Below, piece after piece: positions 7,195 through 15,933 of a DNA stretch of 64,000 nt. The notes under the pieces were generated by a model. The model was not told the DNA's origin. It did not search any database and was given only the letters and a program-made list of their open reading frames with translations. Source of the stretch: Bifidobacterium miconisargentati (GTDB lineage: Bacteria; Actinomycetota; Actinomycetes; Actinomycetales; Bifidobacteriaceae); contig NZ_JAHBBJ010000008.1 of the NCBI RefSeq assembly GCF_019331675.1, positions 62,001-126,000 on the forward strand, written 5' to 3'. Within the stretch, counting starts at the first letter, position 1, and every line of letters begins with the position of its first letter. A program made the position numbers and the translations under genes.

Positions 7195-9282
7195 TCAGCC
7201 CTCGATGATGAGGACGCCCCAGGCGGGGATGCCGACCTCGTCGCCGACGGCCACCGAAGTACCGGCCAGCAAATCGGTACCGGCGATCGGCGCCTTGAAC
7301 TGCACGGCCTTGCCGGAATAGTTCAGGAAGTAGGTCACGGACTTGCCGGCCTCGTTCACGCCGCGACGCACGCGCACCGGGGTGCCCGCGAAGTCGTCGG
7401 TGGACCAATCCACCACACCGGCGCGGTGGGCAGCCTCCAGCAGCACGGGCTTGACCTCGTCGGTGGAGGTCATCGTGCCGACCCATTCGGCGGAACCCTT
7501 GCCGAACCCGTGGCGCGTGATCGCCGCGTACCCGGCCTGGCCCCACACGGACTCGCCGTAGTCGGCCAGCACCTCGGTGCCTTCGGCCGGCTTGAGCAGT
7601 TCCAGGAAGTGCTGCGGACGCACAGTTTCCGTGCCGTCCAGGGCGCCCTTGAAGGTCACCTCCACATCGGTCATGTCGTTGGTGAACTGGTTGTAGCTCA
7701 CGCCGAACACGTCGGTGAGGTTGTGCGGCTGACGGTCGTGGTAGACCTTCACGTTGTCGTCCGTCACGAACGACTTGAACGTGGCGAGCACGTTGCCGCC
7801 GTGCTCCACGTAGGCGCGCACGCGGCCGATCAGGTCCTCGTCCGCCACGTACAGGGCCGGCGTGATGAGCAGCCTGTACTGCTCCAGCACGGCGAGCGGC
7901 GCGGTGTACGGCACGAAGTCGGCCTCGATGTTGAGGTCGAAGAGCGCGTCGTACAGCCAACGCATCACGTCGTTGTACGTGGTCAGGCCGGAGACGCCCT
8001 CGTCGTACGGGTTCGGGTCCGGGAAGCCGGTTTCGATGGTGAATCGGGTGAGCGCGGTCAGGGCCTTGTTGCTCATCATGATGGCGACCTTGTTGCGCTT
8101 CTTCAGGTTCACCAGGTGCGAGCCCACGCGCTCGATCTCGCCGCCGAAGACGCCGGCCTCCTCATAGGTGGGGTTCGGCTCGAAATCGTGACTCAGCAGG
8201 CCCTTCCAGTACGTCTCGAAGGAGTTGTGGATGGAGTGCCAGTGCCAGTACATCACTGAATCGGCGCCATTGGCCAGGTGCGAGTAGGCCTGCAGGCGCA
8301 GCTGGCCGGGGTAGGGGAGCCAGCCGTTCTGGCCCTGCGCCTGGGTCTCGATGAGCAACCAGTTCTCGCCGCCCTTGAAGGAGCGGGTCAGGTCGCCGCC
8401 CATGCCGATCTCGCGGCCGGTCAGATGCGATTCACCTGGATGGTAGATGTCCACGCCGGCGATGTCCAGGTGCTTGGAGGTCTCGTAGTCGTCCGCCCAC
8501 GGCTGCAGGCCGTAGGAGTAGCCGCGCCATTCGAGGTCGTAGTTGTGGGTGACGAACTGGCCGGGGCGGGCGTACTCGCGCACGATGTCCGCCTGCCAGC
8601 CGATGTAGTCGGTGACGAGCTTGCGGCGGAAGGTGTCGAATTCGGAGCCGAGCGAGCCGTTGATCGTGCCGGTGGCGCCGGTCACGTCCGGGAAGTCGTC
8701 CCAGGAGTTGATGCGGTTGGACCAGTAGTCGAGGCCGTAGGCGAGGTTCATGGCGTCGAGGTCGTCATGGAACTTCGCGCGCAGGTGCTTGACGAACAGC
8801 TTCTGCACGTTGTTGGACACCACGTCGTAGTACTTGCACTCGTTGTCCACCTGGTAGCCGATGACGGCCTTGTGGCCGGCCACGTGCGCGATGAGCTTGC
8901 GGATGGCGCGTTCGGCGTAGAACAGGAACGAGGCGTCGGTGATGTTCATGATCTGGCGGCCGCCGTAGATGGCCTTGCCCTTGTGGGTGGTCTCCAGCAC
9001 GTCCGGGTACATGTTGGACAGCCAGGACGGGAAGGCGTACGTGGGGGTGCCGATGATCACGTCGATGCCGGCCGCGCCCATGGCGTCGAGCACGCGGTCG
9101 ATGTGGGAGAAGTCGAACACGCCGGGCTGCGGTTCCATCGTGCTCCAGGTGGATTCGGCGATGCGCACGGTGTTGATGTGCGCGGCCTTCATCAGCGCGA
9201 TGTCCTTGTCGAGGCGGTCCTCCGGCATGTACTCGTCGTAGTAGGCGGCACCGAAGAGAATATGGTCGAGTGTCTTGCTCAT
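7195..9282 (-). CDS. GH42 beta-galactosidase
   Basis: A 695-residue cytoplasmic glycoside hydrolase of family 42, acting on beta-galactosides. The (beta/alpha)8 domain carries the acid/base Glu148 after Asn147 (QVDNE) and the nucleophile Glu312 (LLIETQAQ); a trimerisation/Rossmann-like domain (about 395-600) and a small beta domain (TWGVLIIEG-like end) follow, the normal GH42 layout. There is no signal peptide, so substrates must be imported. It is 25 bases downstream of an MFS transporter gene in one operon, with a divergent LacI regulator, which supports use of small galactosides such as galacto-oligosaccharides or milk-glycan fragments. The exact substrate cannot be read from the sequence. 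Confidence 0.95.
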   Translation of the reverse strand: MSKTLDHILFGAAYYDEYMPEDRLDKDIALMKAAHINTVRIAESTWSTMEPQPGVFDFSHIDRVLDAMGAAGIDVIIGTPTYAFPSWLSNMYPDVLETTHKGKAIYGGRQIMNITDASFLFYAERAIRKLIAHVAGHKAVIGYQVDNECKYYDVVSNNVQKLFVKHLRAKFHDDLDAMNLAYGLDYWSNRINSWDDFPDVTGATGTINGSLGSEFDTFRRKLVTDYIGWQADIVREYARPGQFVTHNYDLEWRGYSYGLQPWADDYETSKHLDIAGVDIYHPGESHLTGREIGMGGDLTRSFKGGENWLLIETQAQGQNGWLPYPGQLRLQAYSHLANGADSVMYWHWHSIHNSFETYWKGLLSHDFEPNPTYEEAGVFGGEIERVGSHLVNLKKRNKVAIMMSNKALTALTRFTIETGFPDPNPYDEGVSGLTTYNDVMRWLYDALFDLNIEADFVPYTAPLAVLEQYRLLITPALYVADEDLIGRVRAYVEHGGNVLATFKSFVTDDNVKVYHDRQPHNLTDVFGVSYNQFTNDMTDVEVTFKGALDGTETVRPQHFLELLKPAEGTEVLADYGESVWGQAGYAAITRHGFGKGSAEWVGTMTSTDEVKPVLLEAAHRAGVVDWSTDDFAGTPVRVRRGVNEAGKSVTYFLNYSGKAVQFKAPIAGTDLLAGTSVAVGDEVGIPAWGVLIIEG

Positions 9283-9307
9283 GGCGTTTTCCTTTGCGTC
9301 CGGGCCC

Positions 9308-10615
9308 TTAGCGGACCTTCTTGATCGTCATGACCAGCACGGCGCCGACCAGGGCGATGACGGACAGGCACGGCAGGATCGGCATGTACTGGCCGCCGAG
9401 GATGTTGAACAGGACGGCGCCGACTACCGGGGCGAGGATCTGGGCGCCCGTGTTGGCGAAGTTGAGGATGCCGAGGTCCTTGGCGGCGTTCTCCGGGTTG
9501 GGCAGCACCTCGATGTTGAGGGCCTGGTCCACGGAGAAGAAGATGCCCGCGCCGATGCCGGCGACCACGCCGTACCAGACCATGGAAACCGGCTCGCGGT
9601 AGATGAACGGGATGATGGTGCCGATGGCGGTGAGCACGGCGGAGAAGGCCACGAGCTTCTTGCGGGTCTTGAGGAAGTCGGAGACCGGGCCGGACAGCGG
9701 GGCGAAGATGATGGCGGTGATCATGGTGGCCACGCCCATGGCGGAGATGTACTTGCCGGCGGTGGACTGGTCGGCGCCCATGCCGGAGGTCAGGTAGAAG
9801 ACCTGGTACACGGAGAAGCCGGTGACGGCGATGTTGATCATCATCTTGCCAAACAGGGCCTTGTACAGATCGGAGGCGCCCTTGGTCGGGAACTTGAAGG
9901 TGTCGGCGAAGACCTTGGCGTCGAAGCTCTTCTTGGGCATGCCGAGGCTGGACTTCTCACGCATGAGGACCGCGGCCACCGGGCCGGAGAGCAGCATCAT
10001 GACGGCGAGCGCGTAGTAGCCGGTGTTCACGAGGCCGGGGTTGGCGTCGGACATGAAGAAGCCGCCGATGACCGGGCCGCCGTACTGGCCGATGATGTAG
10101 CCGATGGCGTACACGGAGGAGATCAGGCCGCGGTGCTTGGGGGCGGTGCGGTCGGCGATCACGGCGATGAGCGGGGCCACGATCATGTTGATGAAGGTCT
10201 GGATGAGGCACCACAGCACGGTGAAGATCCACAGGTGCGCGCGGTCCTGGACCAGGCCGAGGCCCACCATGACGGCCGCGGTGAGCAGGGAGCCGGCGAG
10301 GATCCACGGGGTGCGGCGGCCGAGGCGGGAACGGGTGATGTCGGTCAGGGCGCCGATGATGATCGTGGTGATGGTGGAGACGATGGCGCCCAGCGTGCCC
10401 AGCATGGCGAGGTAGTTGTTGACCTCGGCGCCGGCGCCGCCCATGATGGCGGCCAGCTTGGCCGGGTTGAGCACGGAGTTGAGGCCCATGAACGGGGCCA
10501 GCCACAGCAGAGCGCCGACTCCGGTGGCGATGCCGATGATGATGGGGGCCTTGGGCTGCTCCTCGTCGGTGACGTGGCCGCTCCACACTGCTGCGGTCTG
10601 TTCGTTAGTGGACAT
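9308..10615 (-). CDS. MFS sugar transporter (galactoside symporter-like)
   Basis: A 435-residue, about 12-segment major facilitator. The loop between segments 2 and 3 shows GALTDITRSRLGRRTPWIL, the MFS signature region with the DxTRSRxGRR form common in sugar/cation symporters. AAAGGA 7 bases before ATG 10615 sets the start. It is first in a two-gene operon with the GH42 beta-galactosidase, so it probably imports the substrate of that enzyme. Two operator-like palindromes lie upstream, and a divergent LacI gene is the likely regulator. Confidence 0.9.
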   Translation of the reverse strand: MSTNEQTAAVWSGHVTDEEQPKAPIIIGIATGVGALLWLAPFMGLNSVLNPAKLAAIMGGAGAEVNNYLAMLGTLGAIVSTITTIIIGALTDITRSRLGRRTPWILAGSLLTAAVMVGLGLVQDRAHLWIFTVLWCLIQTFINMIVAPLIAVIADRTAPKHRGLISSVYAIGYIIGQYGGPVIGGFFMSDANPGLVNTGYYALAVMMLLSGPVAAVLMREKSSLGMPKKSFDAKVFADTFKFPTKGASDLYKALFGKMMINIAVTGFSVYQVFYLTSGMGADQSTAGKYISAMGVATMITAIIFAPLSGPVSDFLKTRKKLVAFSAVLTAIGTIIPFIYREPVSMVWYGVVAGIGAGIFFSVDQALNIEVLPNPENAAKDLGILNFANTGAQILAPVVGAVLFNILGGQYMPILPCLSVIALVGAVLVMTIKKVR

Positions 10616-10664
10616 CCTGCGTCCTTTCGATTGTCTTTTGTTGCGTTATACCACTGCGATGTCG

Positions 10665-10759
10665 ATATTGACTCAGCGTTGAGTCAATATGGCGTCCCTG
10701 CTTGCCTCAACGTTGTGCCACCTACGATACACCTCTTTGCGTAATCGTTGAGTCAAAAT
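10665..10759. promoter_or_regulatory. Operator-like palindromes upstream of the MFS-GH42 operon
   Basis: ATATTGACTCA and TGAGTCAATAT form an 11-bp-arm palindrome at 10665-10690 around GCGT. A related site, AATCGTTGAGTCAAAAT, lies at 10743-10759, and a weaker CCTCAACGTTGTG at about 10705-10717. All share the CGTTGAGTCAA half. The first site contains TTGACT, which may be a -35 box for the leftward operon. Two similar sites about 70 bases apart suit a LacI-type repressor, most likely the one encoded divergently. Confidence 0.6.
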
Positions 10760-11124
10760 GTGCTTCGGCGTGTCGCGCGCTGTTGTTTCGTTGCGGAATC
10801 GTGCCCGAATCCCCGAAAAACCCAGCTTCCGGCGGCACGGATGCCTACAATGGCAGGGTTCGCATGGCTTGGTTCCTTGGTTCGACCGCTGACAGCCGAG
10901 GCTCATCCGATTCAGGATGGACGGCCATCAGCGCGGACAGGACGGCCACCCGTCCGGCCCGCGCCGGCAACACGGGCGACACGTCGGCCGACGGCCCGGC
11001 GGACCCGTTCGGAGCAATCGCAGGCCCGTCCCGGACCCGCGCCGCCGACGAGCCCAAACCGGACCCCACGCCCGGAATGGGCGGAACCATAGCGTTGCAG
11101 TAGAGGAAGTAGTGCTGGAGGATC
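10760..11124. other. 365-base gap without a convincing gene
   Basis: Short open frames exist here on both strands, but they have no ribosome binding site, no recognisable motif and a composition of high-GC noise. The region should hold the promoter of the downstream LacI-family gene; no clear -35/-10 pair is seen. Confidence 0.5.
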
Positions 11125-12180
11125 ATGGCCAAACGTGTCACGCTCGCCGAAGTCGCGGCCCACGCGCAGGTCTCGCCGAAAACAGTCTCGGACGTGATCC
11201 ACGACCGCGGACGCATGCGCCCGGAAACCCGCGAGCGCATCATCGCCAGCATGCGCGAACTCGGCTACCATGCCAACGCCGCGGCCCGCACCCTGCGTAC
11301 CGGCATGAGCCACACCATCGGCCTGGCACTGCCGAATTTCGCGCAGCCATTCAACGGCAATTTCGCGGACACGCTCACCCAATACGCCAAGACCAAGGGT
11401 TATCGCGTCATCATCGCCACTTACTACGGGCTGGACGGCGGACTGCCCGCGCTGATCGAGGAGACCTACAGCATCGGCGCGGACGGCTGGGTGTTCCTGT
11501 CCGATTCGCCGATTCCCGAGCAGCATAACTATCTGAAGCAGTCGTACCCGGTGGTGCTCACCGGCGACTACCTGGCGCACGACGCGGTGGACACGGTCAT
11601 GTTCCCCAATCTGGAGGGCGCGCGGCACGCCACCGCATGGCTGCTGAATCACGGCGCCCGACATGTCGGATTCATAGGAGCTCCCGAACAGCTGACGGGC
11701 CGGGGAGGGGACCCCACGGCGTGCGCCGACATCGCCGCGGCCAGCGAAGGCAACGCGCCATTGCGTTTCAAGGGCTATGTCACGGCCATGCAGGAGTCCG
11801 GCATGCCCATCGACCCGGCTCTGGTAGGCATTTGCCGGCGACTCGACCGCGAGGACGGCGAGGCCGCCGCCGAGGCCATCATCCGTTCCGGCGCACCGCT
11901 CGACGCGCTGTGCTGCGCGAACGACGCCGTGGCCCTAGGCGCCATGTCGGCGCTGGCCAACCACCACATCTCCATCCCTGAAGACGTGCAGGTCATCGGC
12001 TTCGACAACACCCCGGACGCGCGGTTCGCCAGCCCGAAGCTCACCACCATCAACCCGCATATCGAGCAGTACGCGCAGCTCTCCATCGACCTGCTCATCG
12101 CCCGCATCGAGGGTTCCGATGCGGCGCCGGGCACCTACACCACCACGTTCGACCTCGTGCAGCGCGAGACCACGCGGTAA
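11125..12180 (+). CDS. LacI-family transcriptional regulator, divergent from the MFS-GH42 operon
   Basis: A 351-residue repressor with an N-terminal LacI helix-turn-helix (VTLAEVAAHAQVSPKTVSDVIHDRGRM, about 5-31, then the hinge region HANAAARTLRTG) and a periplasmic-binding-protein-like sugar domain (about 62-345). The segment GAPEQLTGRGGDPTACADIA (about 195) is a loop longer than usual. GGAGG 5 bases before ATG sets the start. Its position opposite the galactoside operon and the paired palindromes there suggest that operon as its target, with a galactoside-derived inducer. This is inference from context. Confidence 0.92.
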   Translation: MAKRVTLAEVAAHAQVSPKTVSDVIHDRGRMRPETRERIIASMRELGYHANAAARTLRTGMSHTIGLALPNFAQPFNGNFADTLTQYAKTKGYRVIIATYYGLDGGLPALIEETYSIGADGWVFLSDSPIPEQHNYLKQSYPVVLTGDYLAHDAVDTVMFPNLEGARHATAWLLNHGARHVGFIGAPEQLTGRGGDPTACADIAAASEGNAPLRFKGYVTAMQESGMPIDPALVGICRRLDREDGEAAAEAIIRSGAPLDALCCANDAVALGAMSALANHHISIPEDVQVIGFDNTPDARFASPKLTTINPHIEQYAQLSIDLLIARIEGSDAAPGTYTTTFDLVQRETTR

Positions 12181-12320
12181 CGGGCGTCCGTAGCCGTACG
12201 AGAGCCGTTGCGCGGCCGCGCAACGTGGGTCATTCTTGGACCAATCCGCAGTCGGTGAGGCCGTGATTGTGGGGAATAGGCTCCCGCGATGCCCCCAAAT
12301 AACTGTCAATCGACAGACAG

Positions 12321-12590
12321 GCGTACCGGGGACAAATTCGCTTGCCCCGACAGCCCATTTCGGCCGATTTTCGCATACCGGGGCAAAATGCTCTCGTGCA
12401 ATACGGATTCGCCACAGACCGCATTTGCCCAAAACCGCGGAATTCCGCCAATCTTCAATCCGCGACTTCGTTGTCGATCCAGCCACTCTTGCCCCGGCAA
12501 TCAAAAAAACACGCAAAATCGCTTATCGGGGCACGAAAAATTGCCCCGGCGTGCATGTCAACCGATTGATGAAATTACCGGGGCACAAAC
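12321..12590. repeat. Intergenic array of CCGGGGCA-type sites in both orientations
   Basis: Within about 270 bases a GCCCCGGT-like motif occurs seven times: near 12326, 12342, 12377, 12489, 12525, 12541 and 12577, four in one direction and three in the other. Adjacent opposite copies can form stems, for example ATCGGGGCAC at 12525 with TTGCCCCGGC at 12541. The surrounding 480-base gap (12181-12662) has no gene. Arrangement suggests repeated protein-binding sites or structured RNA; function unknown. Confidence 0.55.
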
Positions 12591-12598
12591 AGCTTTGG

Positions 12599-12620
12599 GC
12601 TCCCCTCGGAGAGGGGAGCC
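12599..12620. terminator. Hairpin repeat downstream of gnd
   Basis: A perfect H1-type hairpin, GCTCCCCTC with GAGGGGAGC arms, lies about 43 bases beyond the gnd stop and is the closest structure that could end gluconate-operon transcription. It belongs to the window-wide repeat family. Confidence 0.5.
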
Positions 12621-12662
12621 AGGATTATGTCATTCCTCGACGGCGAGGGTGCCTTTGGCCGC

Positions 12663-13556
12663 TCAGTGCGTGGCAATCTCGTCCACCTTGGTCACGTGGC
12701 CGCCGAACTGGGCGCGCAGGGCGGTCACCACGCGCAGGATGTCGTCGGCGCCGCCGCGGGAGGTCTGGCGCTGCCACAGGGCGGCCGCGGTGGTGGGCAC
12801 CGGCACGCCGAGCTCCAGGGCCGCCTCGACCATCCACTTGGCCTCGCCGGACTCGTTGGCCACGGCCGGCACGCTCTTGAGCTCCGGATCGTCCTTGGTG
12901 GCGTTGTCGAGCAGGTCGAGCAGCCAGCTGGCCACCACGGAACCGGTGCGCCAGGAGGTCATGGTCTCGGCCGGGTTGGTGACGTATTCGCTGCGCAGCA
13001 TGGTGGCGAAGCCTTCGCCGAACGCCTGCATCATGCCGTATTCGATGCCGTTGTGCACCATCTTGGCGAAGTGGCCGCCGCCCACCGGGCCGGCGTGCAC
13101 CAGGCCGTACTCGCCTTCCGGCTTGAGGCTTTGGAAGATCGGCAGGACGGTCTCGTAATCCTTGTCCGAGCCGCCGATCATCAGCGCGTAGCCGCGCTCG
13201 GCGCCCCACACGCCGCCGGAGACGCCGCAGTCCAGGAAGCCGATGCCCTTTTCGGCCAAGGCGGCCGCGTGCTCGCGGTCCTCGGTGTACTTAGAGTTGC
13301 CGCCGTCGACCACGATGTCGCCCGGCTCCAGCAGCTCGCCGAGTCGCTCCACGGTGGAGTCGGTGGGGGCGCCGGCCGGCACCATGACCCACACCACGCG
13401 CGGGGCGTCGAGCGCCGCCACCAGGGCCTCCAGCGAGTCCACGTCGCGGCCGGAGTCGGGGTTCATGTCGAAGCCCACGATCGTATGTCCGTCCTCGCGC
13501 AGGCGCTTGACCATGTTGCCGCCCATTCGGCCGAGGCCGATCATTCCCATCTGCAT
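12663..13556 (-). CDS. gnd: 6-phosphogluconate dehydrogenase, decarboxylating (short GntZ/YqeC type)
   Basis: A 297-residue cytoplasmic enzyme converting 6-phosphogluconate to ribulose 5-phosphate and CO2 with reduction of NAD(P). Present are the dinucleotide motif GLGRMGGNM (7-15), DGGNSKYTED, the substrate loop GVSGGVWGAERG, and catalytic Lys165 and Glu172 in GHFAKMVHNGIEYG. At about 300 residues it belongs to the short form, often NAD-dependent, unlike the 470-residue enteric enzyme. AAGAAGG 7 bases before ATG 13556 sets the start; the frame opens to 13583. It is last in the gntP-gntK-gnd operon, so it completes gluconate catabolism to pentose phosphate, which feeds the bifid shunt. Confidence 0.94.
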   Translation of the reverse strand: MQMGMIGLGRMGGNMVKRLREDGHTIVGFDMNPDSGRDVDSLEALVAALDAPRVVWVMVPAGAPTDSTVERLGELLEPGDIVVDGGNSKYTEDREHAAALAEKGIGFLDCGVSGGVWGAERGYALMIGGSDKDYETVLPIFQSLKPEGEYGLVHAGPVGGGHFAKMVHNGIEYGMMQAFGEGFATMLRSEYVTNPAETMTSWRTGSVVASWLLDLLDNATKDDPELKSVPAVANESGEAKWMVEAALELGVPVPTTAAALWQRQTSRGGADDILRVVTALRAQFGGHVTKVDEIATH

Positions 13557-13625
13557 TTCGTTGCCTTCTTTCAAATTTCGCAAGTTCGTTGGGTCTATGT
13601 CGTCAGGTCTACAGGTCTTCGAAAA

Positions 13626-14195
13626 TCACAGGTTCAGCGCGCCGGCCACGGCCATGGCCTCCTGGTCCGGATCGGCCAGTCCGATATGCACGTTGACATG
13701 CACCTCGTCGTCGCCCGGCTCCTCGAGGATGTCGAACTGGCTCTTGAGCATGCTCGGCTTCATGAAGTGGCCCTCGCGGTGGGAGAGGCGGTCCATCACC
13801 TCGTCGAAGGTGCCCTGCATGTAGACGAACACCACGCCCGGGCGGCGCAGCTTGTCGCGGTAGACCTTCTTCAGGGCGGAGCAGGTCACCACGGCGGCTT
13901 CCCCGGCGACCACGCGCTCGTCGATCCAGGAGGCGAGGGTGTCGAGCCACGGCCAGCGGTCCTCGTCGGTCAGCGGGATGCCGGCGGCCATCTTGTCGAT
14001 GTTGGCCTGCGGGTGGAAGTCGTCGGCCTCGGCGTACTTCAGGCCGTAGCGCTCGGTCAGGTGGGTGGCGACGGTGCTCTTGCCGCAGCCGCACACGCCC
14101 ATGAGCACGATGATCGGCTTGGTGGTGGCGAAGTAGTCCGCGGGGATGGTGTTGGCGGTGATGATGTCGGTGTGTTCGGCGGTCGCGATGGTCAT
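13626..14195 (-). CDS. gntK: Gluconokinase
   Basis: A 189-residue P-loop kinase that phosphorylates imported gluconate to 6-phosphogluconate. GVCGCGKST (33-41) is the Walker A motif, typical of the GntK family (GVSGSGKS in others), followed by ADDFHP, a substrate-binding motif, and TCSALKKVYRDKLR. The first about 25 residues are an extension before the P-loop. It lies between gntP and gnd in the same direction, so substrate and product match the neighbouring transporter and dehydrogenase. Confidence 0.95.
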   Translation of the reverse strand: MTIATAEHTDIITANTIPADYFATTKPIIVLMGVCGCGKSTVATHLTERYGLKYAEADDFHPQANIDKMAAGIPLTDEDRWPWLDTLASWIDERVVAGEAAVVTCSALKKVYRDKLRRPGVVFVYMQGTFDEVMDRLSHREGHFMKPSMLKSQFDILEEPGDDEVHVNVHIGLADPDQEAMAVAGALNL

Positions 14196-14338
14196 GGAAG
14201 TCTCTTTTCAGCGGTGATGGGGAAGTGGATTACGAACGATTGGTGGGGGAGTGGGGCCGGTGCCGTCGGCGGAAAGGAAGGAAGGAGACCAGGCGGCACC
14301 GGTCGGGTTTGCGGAATCGTGGGGCTTGCGGGACTCGG

Positions 14339-15763
14339 CTAGACCAGCGGCACGAAGATGCTGCAGATCATGACGAGGGCGAGCACCACCACGGACAGCA
14401 GGCATTCGAGCACGGTCCAGGTCTTGAAGGTCTCGCCGACCTCCAGGCCGAAGTACTCCTTGATGAGCCAGAAACCGGCGTCGTTGACGTGGGAGAGGAA
14501 CACGGAGCCCGCGCCGATGGCGATCACCAGCAGGGCGATGGCCGGTGCGGTGACGCCCATCTGATCCACGACCGGGCCGAGGATGCCGGCGGTGGTGATG
14601 ATGGCCACGGTGGCGGAGCCGGTGGCCACGCGGACGAACGCGGCGATGATCCAGGCGAGCAGGAAGATGGAGATGGAGGAGCTTTCCACGAACTTGCCGA
14701 TGATCTCGCCGATGCCGGTGTCCACGAGCACGCCCTTGTAGCCGCCGCCGGCGCCGACGATGAGCAGGATGCCGGCGATCGGGGGCAGGGCGGCCTTGAG
14801 GGAGTCGTTGACGGCCTTCCAGGTCATATGGGTGGTGCGGCCGAGCACGATCATCGCGAAGATCACGGCGGTCGCCAAGGCGATGGCGGGCTTGCCGAAG
14901 AAGGCGAACACCTGGGCGTACAGGACGCTGGAGTTGGCCTGGTCAGGGGCGGCGATCTCGAAGATGGCGTTGCCGAGCATGAGGATGGCCGGCACGAGGA
15001 TGCACAGCACGGACAGGGCGAACGGCGGCTTGCTGGTCACGGGGTTGCCGTCGGCGTCGACGCGGCCCTTGCCGGTGTCGAAGTTGGCGGGGGCGCCGAC
15101 CGGTACCCACTGGGCGGCGAACTTGGAGAACAGCGGGCCCACGAGCGCGGCGGTAATCACGGCGATGGGCAGGCCGAACATCATGGTGATGCCCACGGAA
15201 CCGTTCTTGAAGCAGCTCAGGGCGGCGAGCGGGCCGGGCTGCGGCGGCATGCATGCGTGCATCACGGACAGGCCGGCGAGGGTGGGGATGGCCACGCGCA
15301 TGAGCGGGAGCTTGGAGCGGCGGGTGATGAGGATGATCACCGGCACGAGCACCACGAGGCCGACCTCGAAGAACATCGGCAGGCCGATGAGGGCGCCGAT
15401 CAGGGCCATGGTCCACGGGATCATCTTGGTGGAGGTCTTGGCGAGCAGTGTGTCGACGATGCTGTCCGCGGCGCCGGTGTCCATGAGCACGCGGCCGAGC
15501 ATGGCGCCCAGGCCCACGAGGATGCCCACGGAGGCCATCGTGGAGCCGAAGGTGGTGGAGAAGCTCTCGACGGTGGCCACCGGACCGTAGCCGGAGCCGA
15601 TGCCGACCACCAGCGAGGAGAGCAGCAGCGAGACGAACGGGTGCAACTTGGCCACGGTGACCAGCAGGATCAGCACCACGATGCTGGCCACCACACTGAT
15701 GCCGAGCTGGGTGCTATTGAGCTGGACGGCCTGCGCGGTTTCGGCCAGAACGAGTGTATTCAT
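14339..15763 (-). CDS. gntP: Gluconate:H+ symporter, GntP family
   Basis: A 474-residue permease with about 12-14 hydrophobic segments. Family features include MHACMPPQPGPLAA, the conserved GntP PxPGP motif region, and RVATGSATVAIITTAGI near the C-terminus. ATG 15763 has AGAGATGG upstream. It is the first gene of the gluconate operon; the 143-base gap to gntK holds no gene. A divergent GntR/FCD regulator and palindromes lie upstream. Confidence 0.94.
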   Translation of the reverse strand: MNTLVLAETAQAVQLNSTQLGISVVASIVVLILLVTVAKLHPFVSLLLSSLVVGIGSGYGPVATVESFSTTFGSTMASVGILVGLGAMLGRVLMDTGAADSIVDTLLAKTSTKMIPWTMALIGALIGLPMFFEVGLVVLVPVIILITRRSKLPLMRVAIPTLAGLSVMHACMPPQPGPLAALSCFKNGSVGITMMFGLPIAVITAALVGPLFSKFAAQWVPVGAPANFDTGKGRVDADGNPVTSKPPFALSVLCILVPAILMLGNAIFEIAAPDQANSSVLYAQVFAFFGKPAIALATAVIFAMIVLGRTTHMTWKAVNDSLKAALPPIAGILLIVGAGGGYKGVLVDTGIGEIIGKFVESSSISIFLLAWIIAAFVRVATGSATVAIITTAGILGPVVDQMGVTAPAIALLVIAIGAGSVFLSHVNDAGFWLIKEYFGLEVGETFKTWTVLECLLSVVVLALVMICSIFVPLV

Positions 15764-15794
15764 AATCCATCTCTTCTTTGAGTCGTTGTATTTG

Positions 15795-15859
15795 GATGAC
15801 GTTTCATTGTCATCTCATACATTTTGTATGTTGACATCCAATATAAAGCTGTTTTATGG
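15795..15859. promoter_or_regulatory. Divergent gntP / GntR control region with two palindromes and a rightward promoter
   Basis: GATGAC-N8-GTCATC (15795-15814) and CATACATTTTGTATG (15816-15830) are inverted repeats between divergent gntP and the regulator gene. A -35 TTGACA at 15831-15836 is followed after about 18 bases by TATGGA near 15855, a possible rightward promoter. If it is used, transcription starts after the ATG at 15856 and the regulator must begin further in. The operators fit a dimeric GntR-family protein. Confidence 0.5.
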
Positions 15860-15933
15860 ATTACGCAATACGTGTTACGTTCGGCGTGTTGAATATGTAT
15901 GCCATATTCGTCGGCACGTGGGATACTTGCGTT

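Noticed and set aside
10702..11103. A possible 133-residue gene before the LacI regulator
   Set aside because: No Shine-Dalgarno, no motif, and the start overlaps the operator region. The composition looks like non-coding high-GC DNA.
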